Below, piece by piece: positions 25,352-38,580 of a stretch of 64,000 nt of DNA. Made by a program: the position numbers and the translations under genes. Position 1 is the first letter of the stretch, and every line of letters starts with the position of its first letter. The notes beneath the pieces are model-generated. The model did not search any database and was not told the origin of the DNA. It was given only the letters and a program-made list of their open reading frames with translations. This stretch comes from Puffinus mauretanicus. Lineage: Eukaryota > Chordata > Aves > Procellariiformes > Procellariidae. The stretch covers positions 372,001-436,000 of the forward strand of contig JAJKFH010000668.1 of the NCBI GenBank assembly GCA_023333565.1, written 5' to 3'.

Positions 25352-28300
25352 AGCCTCATTAGAAGCTGCTTAATCACAGCCTTCCTTGACAAAAGTCTGC
25401 TCACCAGCACGGCCGCAGAAGCAGCATTACTAGTGGGTGCTCTGGCCCCACTCACACACAAATTAAGCGTCAATGTTGAAGTCCTATTATTTAAGCAAAA
25501 CCTGCTTGATGTTACATCTCCTGAAGACAAAGGGCTGCAGATGAATTTCCTCAGGCGTTTACGTCCCACCTACCAAGCGGCTCTGCGCACAAAAGACTGT
25601 GAAGACATTAAAATATTCAAGGACTTCTTCCTCCCAAGCCACATGATTTATTGCAACAGAACACGCGAACAGGGATGCATAAATGCAGACTTCGACCCCA
25701 AGCCCATTGTGAAGAGATGCAGTAAAAAGCTTCACCAGTGAGAAATGAAACAACCTATGCTTCAGCGTGATGGCTACACAACCATCCCAGGGGATGCTTT
25801 CCTCTCCGGGCTTTAGGGTTGCTTTTTTCTTCATCTTTAAATTGTTCTCTGATGCCACTGGTGGTCCACAAGAGATCCTATGAAATTTTAAGTTGCATCT
25901 AAGGAAGAAAGCAATGAGAGACAAGACAAAGGTTTATCATGACTCCACTTATCTCCAGTGCACAGAAGAGGTCAAATTGAAGGGTTTGCTTTAAAAACAG
26001 CCCTGCCTCGTTCCTTCTCCCAAACATAAAATTCCCGGCTTTTCTTCTTGTCTTGGTGGATTTGACAAGAGGACCTAGATTATAAATTAAACCTGTGCTA
26101 CAACATCCCAATCCCCAAATGAAGCAGCGAGGAGCAGAGCAGCAAACCGACAACCAGGTTTGTTTTCCACTTCCATCAACCTGCTCCAAGATCCTCCAGC
26201 CTCCCAACTCAAGAGAGACGTTGGCAGTACAAGGCTGTAAGGAAGACAGCCTTTTTTTTCCCCCCTTTTTTCTTTTTTTTAAAGATTACCTTTAAATATT
26301 GCTCAGCAGTTCCTGAACACAGGTGGTGAGGTTTGCTGACCTAAGGGTCAACGTCACAGACTGCTTTAGAGATATCGATATCCTCTGGTGCCTTTAAAAT
26401 ACTGCGTCTGTTCTTTTCGCCAGAGACTTCAGGGTTTTTTGCTGCTTTTTTTTTTCCTATTTGTAACAGCTTTCGATAGGAAATCAGAAGCAGTTATTCC
26501 CGTAACAGCTGTAGCAAATATACAGCTTTACTTACACATCCAAAGTAACTTATGAAAGGTAAAATCAATATCAGAATTTCTCCCTGCCCGCTCTACGTTA
26601 TCTCGTGCCTTGGCAACACCAGATTTCATTGGCTGGATTCTGGATTCTCTGCAGAGCAGAGTGCCTTTCCCTAAAACAGCATTAGTTCCTCAGGAAGACT
26701 CTTGCACAATAGATCATACCCAATTAGCAGAACGAAGGAAAACTGCTTAAGGAACTGTAAACTCCTATGCTTGAGCAATGGTCAGATGATAAAAGACAAT
26801 GCATTGAATTTGCAGGACATAATTCCTCTGAAGAGATCAAAGTCAACAGCAATCCAGTCTTATAGATGGGCAACCCAAAAACTAGAGCTCTTTTGTTCGG
26901 AGACGCCAAGAAAATCAGTAACAGTTAAGAATGAAACCCAGATGTCATGGGCTCCCAGTCTTGTCCTCTAGGCCACACCGAAAGAGGATGAATCCCCTCT
27001 AGTTAACCCAAAACAAAACAGTGCGCTGCTGAAGAAACGTCACCTTAATGCGCAACATCACACAACAGCTAATAACCATCACAAGGCTGCTACGAACTGT
27101 CCGCCCACGTGAGCTCCTTGCTAGTTCTGATAAATGCAATCATGCCCTGTCAGCATTTATTTATACAGAACAAACCACTAAAGATGTCTGAATGCAAACA
27201 TGGAAATAAGAAAGCTGGAATACCGTCCCACCTTGGTTTATGGGGGGTCTCTATCTAGCGTATATTCCAAAATACATCCAAGCACCGATAACAGTGGGAA
27301 GCAAGAGGCATCAAGAATTCACTCTACACCCTGCACCCTTTCCATCCGTTGCCTCGATGCCAGAGGATGCCGAAGGCACTTCTTGTCCGACCAGAACAGC
27401 ACCAGCAACCCGGCGCGCTGGATGTCACCAAACCCCAACCTTCTCCGCTCCGCCAAAGCTTCAGTACTGCAAAATAATCTTCTGTTCCCCGTGCAGGAAG
27501 ACGGCGGTTACATCAGGTGCCTGGGATGATTAACATGGAGTTCGTAACAGTCCTCACTGTAAGCTCACACTCTTGATAAGAGAGGGCTGCTGTCCAGCTT
27601 ATGCACTCAAATTCCAAAGAAAACTAAAGAAAAAACTGACTAAAGCCAGTTTCAGAGATCTATGTGAGCCCGAGGACGGCAGGACAATACCCCTCACAAG
27701 AACAGGAGAAGTGGAAACAGCCTTTGGTATGTGCTTGTCTTACCATCCTCCAGGCAGCCTCGTCACGGAAAACCATGAAAATCAGCAAGTTCCTTGCAAG
27801 CCAAAGCGCTCTCATTTCCACATCCCATCCTGTCGTCGTAACAATAAAAACTGATAAACACAGAGGCCCACAGTTTGCCAGTGAACTGTCACAGCAAACT
27901 TTTTCTTAAACATTTTTCTACTCCTTCTCTTACCAAACATATTCCAACAAAGTAACAGTTCCCACCATTCAGGCAAATCAGAGCTCTCCAGTTTAAGATA
28001 ATTTCTATGACAGAAGCATGCGAGTGGCCCACCAGGATTTAAAGAAGAAAAAAAAAAAAAGACTAGGGCACTATCAGCAACTAATTTGACTTGGGAGTAT
28101 TAGAAATTCCAGGGCCAGCAGTGAACAAAAATTTAATTATTGATACCACCTTTTGATCTGAACAGTCAAAAAAGGCTCTAGTTACATAGATTAATACTTT
28201 TTTTTCCTAAAGTTTCAGAGTAACCTCTAGTACTGTCTAAGATTCAAACCATAGAGTTAAAACTCTCTTTCATGAGTCGCAGATGAAAAAAACTTTTTAA

Positions 28301-28778
28301 AAAAAACTCTCCCCTGTCCTGTTAGCCTTTGACAACCAGACTTGGGATGTTTGCTGATTATTCACTTTTAAAATTTCTACTTAGGGGAAAAAAGCCTAAA
28401 CAAGCAGAGTGCTACTACCAAATTCAAGAACCAAGAATTGACTCAAGTTTTTCACAGTTTCATATTTTCAGCAAATAAAGAATGCAGAGCCATGGAAAAC
28501 AGCGACCTTGAACTCAATGACAGAAGTCAGATTAGGACATCATACCAAAACGAACGCTGGTGCGTGGCATACGTCACATCCCCGTGAGCGCAGGAAACGG
28601 TCCTTAGGACAAGGAGGTACCAAACGCTAACAAGGAATTTCAAAAAGCTTCCCAAGTGGATTAAACTTCAAAATATAACTGCAAAGTAATTAGACTGATT
28701 TTACAAATGGGTTATTTGTCACATAGAATTAATTGAAGCACTCCAGTGCCATGATAACTATTCAGGGAGCAATATGAC

Positions 28779-28830
28779 CAAAAAAACCAAACCCACCAAA
28801 AAAAAAAAAACCACCACCACACCACCAAAC
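28779..28830. repeat. A/C-rich low-complexity tract
   Basis: Runs of A interspersed with CCA and ACC triplets. Confidence 0.75.
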
Positions 28831-31632
28831 AGTGCAAGGATAAACCCCCTGAAAGTCACTGGAACGGGTTTTTTCATTTCCCTGCAACAAAACTTACACA
28901 ATTACAAAAAATTATCTCAAAGCACAATCTGTAAAGCTGCTTACTTACAACCAAGCAGCGAAGTCTTCTAAACTCACCAAAGATGCGGCTCCCGTCACCA
29001 GCAGTTATGTTAAAGAAGGTAAAGGCTGGGAGAGGAGAACAGCAGCTCTTGCAGACCAGCACCAGGTACAAGTGGTAGCTGGTTCAGAAAGTAAGGGAAC
29101 CCCAACAACACGAGGATAAGGTTCCTAACTTCAAAAACTTCAGTCATTTTTTTCTGCAAGCATCGCTAAGAAACAAAGTGATCTCCCAGATTCGGAGTGA
29201 TGGCACTCAAGCAATGATTACACAAGCATGAAAAAAACATCGGACTTGCTCCTTTATGGCTGATCAGCCTATGTTTAATAATGAAACTGGTTCCCTGCGT
29301 AGCGTGATAAAGCCCCGTGAGCAATTTGATTATATCACAAGTTCTTCTGATTAAGCTGTAGGAACAGTTTCAATATTAGTAACAGTTTGCTTAAAGGTTT
29401 GCTATTCAGCCCAGGCAGTAAGGGGCAGCTTCAGTCTGGAATTCCTGTGGAATTCATCACACCTGGAGGTTACGGAGCACAAATTTCAACTTTTAACAGC
29501 TTGAGCTTTTTAGAAACTTATCGGACCAGCACTGCAGCAGACAATTTTCAATTTGAAAAACATAACAAACTGCTCTGCAACAATCAGGATCGATAGAGCT
29601 GTGGGTAAGGGCTCAGTTCACGGGCATCCGCAATCAAGAGAGGTGAAAACAACCCATTGTGCGCTCAGTAAATGCAAGCACTTCCTCCTGTTGTGTTTCA
29701 GGCTTTGTTAGTGTATTTTAAATTGTCTCCATTAAAGGAAGATAGCTAGGAAACCACAGGTATGCACAGAACAGTCAGAGCTAAACCTGCTGATCGTGAA
29801 TTACCACGCACTCCGTAATGACAAAAAGACCTCAGAAATTCATCTAGTTCCTTCTCCTGCGTGCAGATTAACTCCCCTCCCACTGCCCACCCACACCACG
29901 GAGCAGAAAGGGACCCCAAGCCTCGCGCCCCTACCCCGCTCCATCCACTCCTTCCACCACCGCGCTGCGAACCATCCACACAGGCGCCCGCCGGAGCTGC
30001 AGCTGGACGGAATTCTTCAGAATATAATTAGTGTATAACTGCCCAAAGAAATGGGAACTTAACGCTACGGAACTCTTAAAAGCCATTTTTGCGTCTCAAG
30101 CGCCATGCTAGCTTCAAGTTCCTCTTTAATGTTTCTTCTTGCCATATTTTTGGACAGTTTAGACTGAAAAACATTTTGCCTTCAGGGATGAGAAGGGAAG
30201 GGTTCCAATCAGAGCCCCAATCGCTGCCCCTGGCAGTGACTCACTCTGAGAAACAGGAAAACCAAGGGAGAGAAGCAAGGATCTACCCTTCTGATACAGT
30301 CATGGTCCCCTCGCAGAGCTACCATGAGGCTCAATCGTATTTAAATAGGGACTAGCAGACAAAAGATAGTATCTGAGTACAAAAGTTCAACACGAACAGA
30401 AGTATCAGATCTTTTCCCCGCGGATAAGTCAAAATATGAATGGAAATACCATTTTTTCTTGCTCTCCACTATTTGCAACTTAGCTTTTTTTTCATTAGGC
30501 AAATCCAGTTCTTTGCAGAGCAAAATTAAATACTGTACTGCTTGTTTAAGTATCTGAAACACTTGGAAAAGGAATTTCAAGTGAATTTACAAAGAAGGCA
30601 GAAGTTAATGCAGAAACAGAAAATACTGCGGGTGACTCACTCTAGCTCTCTACTATTCTAAAGCAAACAACTGGTCAATTTATATTTGAAAACCAAAGAA
30701 TCCAAAGTTTGCTTCTTACCAGGAGCTATCTTAGAAGAGATAGTTATACCGACTCCATGCACTTATCTCGTTGAAAACATCAAAAGGAAGACTACATCTC
30801 CAACCTTGCATATTAGAAAACATGAAAAAAATGTGAGCCTGATGCAGGCAACTTCAAAGCACTATTAGAAAGAGCTACAGAAAAGAGGGGTGAAAAGTCT
30901 AACCTTAGGCAGATGAGGAATCCAACCCAGTCCAGTTACAAACGCAGAGGATAACACCAATCTAAAAGATACTTATTATCTGTGATGAAAACAGAATCAC
31001 TTTAGGGCATCCCAACCCAAGCACTTTAAGCCACCTTGATCTCCTGAACGCTTTCGGCAAGGCAGAATGAGCTTGGGAGCATTTGTTCTGCACGGACTCG
31101 GCGCTGTAAGCGTGTAGGCACAGCACTGCCAGGCTCCTGAGCAACGCTGAGAAGGGAACGGAGCAAACCTTGCTGCTTACCTGGGCTGTGCAACTCAGTA
31201 GGGAAATGCAGTGTGAAACAATCTATTTGACAGATTAACTGCTGGAATTAGATAGTCTGTAAACAAAGGGAAGAAGAATTGAGATCGTTCCAAAGGTTCT
31301 TGCCAGATCTATGCAAGATATGTGGTGGTGCAGGCAAAGGAGCAAACCTGCCCTCCAAAGACAGTGGTGTTTCAAGAATGAAAAGGAAGAGCTTTACCCT
31401 TCAAGCAGTGCTAGCTCCTCCTTATTTGAAACTCAGACCATACAGGAAAAAAAATCAAGGACAGCTTTTTGGAAGGAAAAGTCCTCTTTACAAGAAAATA
31501 TTAACTGTCCCACACAGGTAGTCTTAAGTAAGTCAGGCAGGTTTAAATTAGCATGTAACAGACAATAAGTGCCAGGAAAAAAAAAAAAAAGTTGAAAAAC
31601 AACACTCAGACAGGTCAGGTTGCAAGGATTGC

Positions 31633-31656
31633 AGAGGCAAGAACAGAGGCAAGAAC
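31633..31656. repeat. 12-bp tandem duplication (AGAGGCAAGAAC x2)
   Basis: Two perfect adjacent copies inside a purine-rich stretch in SBNO2 intron 1. Confidence 0.85.
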
Positions 31657-34600
31657 AAGGAAGAGAATAAGGAACTGCAGTTGACAAAGTCAGGGCAAAA
31701 TCTGGCTTATTGGGGAAGAGCGCAGTGCCTATATTTATACCATACAGGTCTGCCATGGAAATAGCCATACCATCAGCAAGGAAGTGCCGTGCAGCACAGC
31801 CAAGTGCATCCACGTACGGAGACCGACTGCCAGACGGTGACTGCCACCCCATCCCACGGGGACGAGCCCAGGCCCCAGAGCAAGCGCAGCTAGTAGGGAA
31901 AGGAGGCTCACCTCCCCATCATCCATCCACCCCTACCAAACACCAACAGGGTCATTCTTCTCCCCACCATGAGAGGAATCAACACCGGTATAAAGCACCT
32001 TTGCACCAACCAAGGCCTGTGCTGCATCCAGAATCGCACCGCCCATCACCGGGATGCTCTTTGGTGCTGTTTGGATACTTGTGAGAGTCACAGTGGCCTT
32101 AATCCTTGCACAGAAACGCAAGACTAAATAATGAGAGGGAGAAAGCTTAACCTGGAATCTTGTGCTGGCATCTGCCCCAATGTGCCATTCCCTAAATTTC
32201 CAGGGATTAATATTAGGCAATTAAGTGGCACAGCAGCTTTAGCAACAACAGAAAGGTCCGTTAATCTATCCACTGACATAAATTGTCTTAAATCTTCCGC
32301 AGATACTTTTGTTTCAAGGCTGCACAATTAAAGTTAATTGCTGATGCTACCTGCAATGCTGACCTCACTTTTCATTCATTCAGCTCACGGTGATTCCAGA
32401 ACATTATCTCTCCTGCTTCCCTGGACTCCGTTTCTCCACTAGCAGAGCTGTCGGGTCCCCGCTTCACCGTTCCAAGTTTCATGTTACTTCCCCACAACGA
32501 AGCGGCTGCAAAGCAGGCAGCCGTCCCCTCCGCTCGCAGGCTGCTCCCACTCTGTCTCCAAATTCAAACGTTCTGCTTTAAGCAACAAAATATTGCTCCA
32601 ACAGGGACCCAGACTCAAAGTAAAGCTTGCTTGTAGGGCAGAGACAGATTCCATCTGTCCCTGCTCTTCCACCTGGAAGAACAGATACGACCGCTTCTGG
32701 ACAGAGCAAAAGTGCCTCCCCATACGCTACGCACGCCTCCGCCAAGAAACACTCAGCACATTTCTGTGTAAATCTGTACAGCATCACCCTCACACAACCA
32801 TACACTGAAATTTCCAAAGCGTAAACACGCAAGCCCTGTAAGGCAGAGCTCGATTGAGGCAGTCCAGCGGTTCAGACAGAATGCTCGAAACAGTTCTCAA
32901 AAGCAGGGGCTTGAACACCCCCCGCCAGTGGGGCAGAGCCCGAGCAGGGCACCGGGAGTGTCGGAGCGGCTCCCCTTCTCACGGCTGTCACCAGAACGGT
33001 CCTGGAAGAAAACAAACCACGGCGAGAGCACGACGGGTGCTGGCTGCCAGCTAACGCGGCAGCCACGGCGCTCAGCGCAGCCAAGGTCCGGCAGCAGCAA
33101 AGCACACCTGGACGGAGCTGTAACACAAGCCCAACACAAACACTAATGAAGTCAACCTCAGAAGCACACCTGCAAGGTAGAAATGTGTTATTACACTACT
33201 TAATTAAAGGGAAAGAGAAGAGCACAAAGAACTTGGCTGACTAAGGTCAGAAGCCAAGAAAACACGGGTCCCTGATTCTCTACACTTTGCTCTACCCCTT
33301 CGTTTCAATCACGAGAGACAGGTTGGAAGAAACGCTCTCCGCTGGAGCTGAGCAGGTCTCGATGTTCCATTTCACACGCAGCCATTCTCGGCAGAAAAAA
33401 TACTCCAGGACATCAAAGCCTGCTTCCCTATTGATCGTAAGCACATAAACACCATTTCAAACCAGCCAACCTTCAGGCATGCTCAACGTATACTTTCTCT
33501 GTGACAGAGGCATGTATTCGCCTCTTTCATAGCTACATGTTTACAGACCTTGATCCTGTTACCAAAAAAGACTGAAGAGTTTTAAGTTTTAAGCTGAAAA
33601 AAATGTTTCGTGAGAATATAAAACTCCTAATTAAGCCTAGAAGGCTTTCCTGAGAGATCCAGGCTCTCACGATTAAAAATCACAGCGCAGTATTCAGTGA
33701 CTACACAGTTAGCTCTTTATTACAGTGTCACTATTCAAAAAGCTTTAAACTTGTGTCAGCATTTTTATTATAGACCCTCCATTTCAGGGATCTATAACTT
33801 AACCGTTAAAAAAAGGCCTATTCAGTCAGGAAACACAACCCTCAAACACACCATATGCTCACTACTTTAAACAAAAAAAAAAATTTAAAAAAATTCCTGT
33901 CCGTGTATAATTTACTGTTAAAAAACCCTGCAATGAAAGTAGCCGTAGCTTTTCAATGAGCGTCCGATCTGGCAGACGCAGCCTGTCCCATGTCTGGCAC
34001 ATGACGAAACATGACGCTTGGTCCTGCTTTTTTTTGTTCCGAAGTCGGCAGGGATTAGCGGGGGGACCCACTGCACGGAGAGCTCAGCCAGCACAAAACA
34101 AAACGTCAACACTCAACAGCAAGCAACCAGGCGGCTAAAGGGAGGGACAAATGATTTTCCAGGAGAAGTCTGTTCCTGTTCGAGGATGAGGATGTAAGAC
34201 CCTGAAAAAGGTAAAGCATGGGAGGAAACCACATTTAGCAAAACATTAAGAATTTCTAGGGTTTTTTTTAAAAGGTGTGAGTTCATACATAAGAAAAGAC
34301 AAATCCACACACGGGAACTCGGCAAATTCTTTCAGAACACTTTTAAAAGAATCAAACTTGAGATCTAATCATTAAAGAAAAAAAAGTTGCGAAATGCACT
34401 GGCCGTGCCATCTCCTGTCAAATTCTGTGGATTCACCATTACATTTTCTTTTATAAAGAAAAAATATCTTCTCTTTCAGCTGGCCTGAAAGCACAGCAAA
34501 AGCACGAGTATGATTCCAAGAACAGGCAAAACACTATCGAAGGAAGCAGGTGGGGGAAACGTACTTTTCTTTTTCAACTTTCGTCAGCCATCCTAGCTAC

Positions 34601-36334
34601 TGCATGAAACAGCCCCAGATGAAAAATGCCACTCTTTAATTAGACAAAGACCCTCTACTGCCCATCACAGTTCTGTTAACTTCAGCATCTAACACTGGCA
34701 GACAGAATACAGTGATTTCAGGCACTCCAGGATAACCCCAGCTTTGCACTACGCCAGTGCTAAGCACTGAGATTTCAGATGTTTTTAGCCTGCTACTTTG
34801 GCAACGATTGAAAAAGCACTTTAGACAATTCACGTATTCTTCCTTTGAAGAGTACTCACACTAGCGTTTGAATGAGACGTCATTCAGCTGAGCTGCTACA
34901 GGTATAAGTCTTATTTTGGGAAAGTGAGGGTGCAAACATCAAGTGAATAGACCTCCATCAAAAAAAGAGCAAGCAGCAGAGAGAAGAACAGAATTCAGGC
35001 TTCCAAAGTCTCCAGCTGGCATCCTACCTAATGAACTCTGCAAAAATTTTTACTGCTTTATGAGATGCACAATGTTCCCTGAACTCAAAGCAAGAGTATA
35101 AGTACGTAATTTTCCACTTAAATACATTCTCATCACCAGCTGCTCTTCAGTTTAGGCGTACCCACACAGGTCAGAGAGAGCTCAGCATTTCAGATGACAC
35201 GTAGATAATCTGCAGAAGACAACGGCACCGCACAGCTACAGCCGATACCTTTCTGCCCACTAAATTTACAACAGTAATAGTGCACAAACCAGAAACACCC
35301 TTACAGGCTTTGGGATCCCAGCACTCGACCTGCAGAACTCGTCCTTCAAAAGACCATCTTATTGTAATTGTAAATGGAGCATGCTAATTTGAAGTCACAG
35401 CTCTTATGCTGATATTTATGGTTACTTTTGAGAAGGGAGCTCTTTCTTAAAGTAGTATTTAATTATGTTAAGAACTGGGTACACCGGTGACCGCTAACAG
35501 CACTAGAGTTAAAAGTCTGTTAGCATAAGCTTTATTTTTCAGAGGCTCTTAATTGGGCCATTAAGAGCTACACCACAACAGGCAGAAACTTGGCAACCAA
35601 GGCCTTGGCCCGCGGTGGATGGCTGTACGCGTTTTTACAGCACTCGATTTAAAAAGCAGCTGAACAAGGAGCGCAGAAAAAGCAGATTTTGCTGGCTTTT
35701 GCCATCCCAGCTGTTACCGGGGCAGCACTTCCCTCCCGGGGACCAGGGTTCGAAGGATCCGGTCTCTGCTCCGAAACCGGGCCAGGCACCAGGACTTCGC
35801 CCCGCAGCACCCTTCGCTTGTCCGCGGGTCTTCGCACACCAAACGGGACGGACCCCGACGATCTCTTCCACGGCTCCAGCCCTGGGACCACCCGGGAGAC
35901 GGTCACGCGTGGAGAAACACGAGCGGGGGCTGGCGCTCGCTGTCCCCACACCGGCCGCCTCCCGACCCCCGAGGCCACGAGTCCCAGGCAGCCCGAGGGC
36001 CCCGCCGCCGGGCCCCGCCACCGCACCGACCGCCCCCTCCGCGGCGACAAGCGGCCCCGGGGCGCAGGCGGCACCGGCCAGGCCCGGCAGGGGCGGCGGC
36101 ACCTCGGTCCCCCCGCAGGGCCGCAGGACCCCCCGGCCCGGCCGCACGGAGCGGGGCCCGGGGCTCTCCACCCGCTGAGGGGACCGGGCCGGGGTGCGGC
36201 GGCGGCGGCGGCCCGGGGGGACCGAGCCCTCGGCCCCACCGGCCCTGGGGCAGCCCCGCGACCCGGCCTCGAGGGGAGCCGTTCGCGGGATCCGCGGCCC
36301 GCAGCGGGGGGAGCGGGGCGCGGGCGGCCCTTAC

Positions 36335-36440
36335 CTGCGTCCCGGGGGGCTCAGGCTCCCGCCCGGCGGCCGCCGCCTCTCCGCACTTCCGGGTTCCGCG
36401 CGGCCGCCATCTTGGGGGAGACACGGACTTCCGGGCCGGA
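36335..36440 (-). other. SBNO2: SBNO2 exon 1, non-coding (5' end approximate)
   Basis: Read on the minus strand, the CpG island has an AAGATGGCGGC element and then a donor GACGCAG|GTAAGG whose last exon base is 36335. No in-frame path reaches exon 2 coding sequence, so this exon is leader only. The upstream end is uncertain: I placed it by the ETS and YY1 elements, which usually flank the TSS of such promoters. The exon contains a complete 19-residue uORF at 36351-36410. Confidence 0.65.
36351..36410 (-). promoter_or_regulatory. uORF in SBNO2 exon 1 (MAAARNPEVRRGGGRRAGA)
   Basis: The ATG lies inside the YY1 core (AAGATGGCGGC) and the ORF stops within the same exon. If the TSS is upstream of 36410 on the minus strand, this is the first ATG of the mRNA. 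Confidence 0.45.
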
Positions 36441-36470
36441 AGTGGGCGAGGGGCGGGGCCGGACCGGGGC
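36380..36470 (-). promoter_or_regulatory. SBNO2 core promoter: ETS sites and YY1 motif
   Basis: Three ETS cores (CCGGAAGT or its complement) are at 36385-36392, 36427-36434 and 36436-36443. The last two form a perfect inverted pair, ACTTCCGGGCCGGAAGT. A YY1 motif, CAAGATGGCGGC on the minus strand, is at 36403-36414. In CpG-island promoters YY1 motifs of this type tend to lie just downstream of the TSS in sense orientation, which supports leftward transcription. Confidence 0.65.
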
Positions 36471-37280
36471 GAGCGCGGGGACCGGGACCGGGGGGAACCG
36501 GGGCCGAGGGGGACTGGGCCCGGGCGGGCAGCGGGACCGGGGGAACGGCAGGCCCCGGGCCGGGGGGGGGAGCAGGTAAGGAAGGGCCCGGGCCGCGGTG
36601 GGAGCCGGCAAGAGAAGGCCCGGCCCCGCGCTGGTGTAGGGGCAGCAGGGCCCGCGGCGTTGGGAAGCGGCTCCGGGGGCCTGGAAGGGCCCGGGGCTGA
36701 GGGGACCCCCAGGCCCGTGTCACGGGCTGCAGCGGGGCCTGTGCCTCCCCCCGCGGGCAGGGCCTGATTGCCTTCCCTGCCCTGGCCTTCGCTGCCCACG
36801 GAGCCGCAGTTCCTGGCCCAGGAACCACCGTGCGGGCCCTTCCGACCTGGGGGGCTTTCGGCAGGCCCGGCACGGGCTCCCCACCGGCCCGCCACAGCCC
36901 CGCTGGCCTTTGCGCTGACACGGATCGGGGAGCGCTCGCCTTGCCTCCCGCCTGGAGCCACCGATGGCGGGAGGGAAACCGCAGTCTTCGAGCAACCTTG
37001 GCCGCTCTCGCGCTCGGCGCCTGCCCACAGCCCGCGTGGGTGCTGGCGAGTCGTTTTCCTCACCAAAGGAAAGGAAATTCCTCAGTTTTCCTACCTGCAG
37101 GATTATCTGCCTCCAGAGGAAGCGGGAGAGCTGGAAAGGGAAACACTTGAATCCTGACCAGCTTCCAAGGAATGTCCGCTCGCTGCCATCCCACAAGAGT
37201 CTCGCTCTAAGAATTAACTGCAAATCGGCTGAAGTGCTGAATCACGGAGCTGAAAAATAAACTGCTCTAGCAAATGACGC
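36445..37280 (+). ncRNA. Candidate divergent non-coding transcript from the SBNO2 promoter
   Basis: Plus-strand signals line up as a small two-exon transcript. A donor GAGCAG|GTAAGG ends an exon at 36575. A pyrimidine-rich acceptor CTACCTGCAG precedes an exon starting at 37101. AATAAA at 37256-37261 is followed by a CA site and a GT/T-rich stretch. There is no protein I recognise in the joined exons. Divergent spliced non-coding RNAs are common at CpG-island promoters, but this model has no expression evidence and each signal could arise by chance. The 5' end is a guess. Confidence 0.3.
37256..37261 (+). terminator. Candidate poly(A) signal AATAAA
   Basis: Followed within about 15 nt by a CA dinucleotide and then a GT/T-rich segment. 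Would end the candidate divergent transcript. Confidence 0.35.
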
Positions 37281-38580
37281 CGTGGTCCTTGCTTGCTTCT
37301 CCTTCCCACCCGTTCTTGTAATTTTTTTTTTTTAGTTTCCCATTGCTTATGTTGGATCTTGGCCCCTTTTAAGTCCCAGGATAAGAACAAAAATCGCTAG
37401 GGGGTCATATAAAAAAGCCTGCCAGATAGGTCTATTTTTACGTTGGCATCCCTAACGCAGCGGCGGCAGCACGGGTCTCGGGGGTTTGATTTATCCCCAA
37501 GAAGGAAAGCGCCGGCAGACCAGAACCACCGCTATCTGCTTGGCCTTTTGAAACATCGGGCTCCTGCCAAAGGCACCGGCGGGAGGGAGAGGGGACCTTG
37601 ACCGGGGAAGTCTGTGACACCGCGGCCGGGGCACGGACGGGGCGAACTCGCCGCTCTGGCGCACCGAGAATCTTTGCCACCGGCAGCAGCCGTGTGCGGC
37701 GCTCAGCGCTCCGGTTTAATCTCCAGCCTCTCGGTTCCGGTACAGGGATGATCCCGTTGATAACGGGGAGCCCAGCTGTCTAACGGGAAACACCCCGGGC
37801 CCCGCACCTGCGGTGAAGCCCCTGATGAGCAGCCACAGCGAGGCGCGGGCTGGCACAGGCAGCCCGGATTTAGGGATGTGTAGGAGCCCTCGTCTGACAA
37901 GGCCGGGGGGGCGAAGGCCCTTTGGGAGCTGGGTTGTCCTGAGCCCTGCTCCCACCGGGGGAGTCCCCTCTGAAGGGATTGAGGGAGTCAGGGACCCTGG
38001 ACCTGCCGGGGTTTGCATGGGAACCCCAGCGGCGCGAGCCCGCCCAGCGGCTGGCTGCTGGCCGAGAGCAGCATCGTACCCATCAAAGGAGCCGTCTTCA
38101 AAGGAGACGATGAAAACAAAAAGTTTGGGGTTTCTCGCAGCAGCCCTGGAGGAAGGCAGCCCGCCTCCCCCTCGGCGCTGCCTGGGAGTCTCGGCGTGCA
38201 CTTGGTTGGGCGCGGACACGCTTGGCCGGTCCCGTTCCCTCTTCCAGGAGCTGCACACCTCATCTTGGGGAGCTTTAGAGCCAACAGCAGCAGAACCTCA
38301 GCCTCCCGGGCTCCCTCGCCTCTCCCACAACCTGCTGCCGTTAGCAGACAACTTGCCTGAACCCAAACCCCAGCCCCCTAAACCAGCCGGGGATCCTCAC
38401 AAGGGCGGAGGGGAACGCAGTCCCCCCCTCCCGATGGCACGGCCGGAGCACCCTGAACCGGGACCCCCCACCCCGCAGGCTCTGCCGTGGGGAAGGGCAG
38501 TGCTGCCTCCGGTGCCGTCCCCTCCCCAAACCCCAGGGGAAGGTTCCCTTTCCTCCCGCTCAGACCCGAGCACAGAGTTT

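Larger units (their letters stand above)
23057..36334 (-). other. SBNO2: SBNO2 intron 1
   Basis: About 13.3 kb between the CpG-island exon and the start-codon exon. I found no convincing additional exon, although non-coding alternative first exons would be hard to see. Contents: a hAT-like fragment at 25309-25351, a poly-A run at 24882-24899, an A/C-rich tract at 28779-28830 and a 12-bp tandem duplication at 31633-31656. Confidence 0.7.
35700..36720. other. CpG island at the SBNO2 promoter (limits approximate)
   Basis: An extremely GC- and CpG-rich block bounded by AT-rich DNA on the left. It covers SBNO2 exon 1 and a possible divergent plus-strand start. Long open frames on both strands here are a by-product of base composition. 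Confidence 0.8.

Noticed and set aside
31433..31852. 139-codon minus-strand frame in SBNO2 intron 1
   Set aside because: Cys/Leu-rich translation without a known family; it overlaps a purine/pyrimidine-biased stretch with a small tandem repeat.
35740..35760. GGTTCGAAGG resembling a tRNA B box
   Set aside because: No A box or cloverleaf could be formed around it; the match to the B-box consensus is incomplete.
35615..37066. Very long overlapping open frames on both strands (up to 387 codons) in the SBNO2 CpG island
   Set aside because: All frames are open because CpG-rich DNA lacks stop codons; products are Pro/Gly/Arg/Ala low-complexity and cross the SBNO2 promoter and donor.
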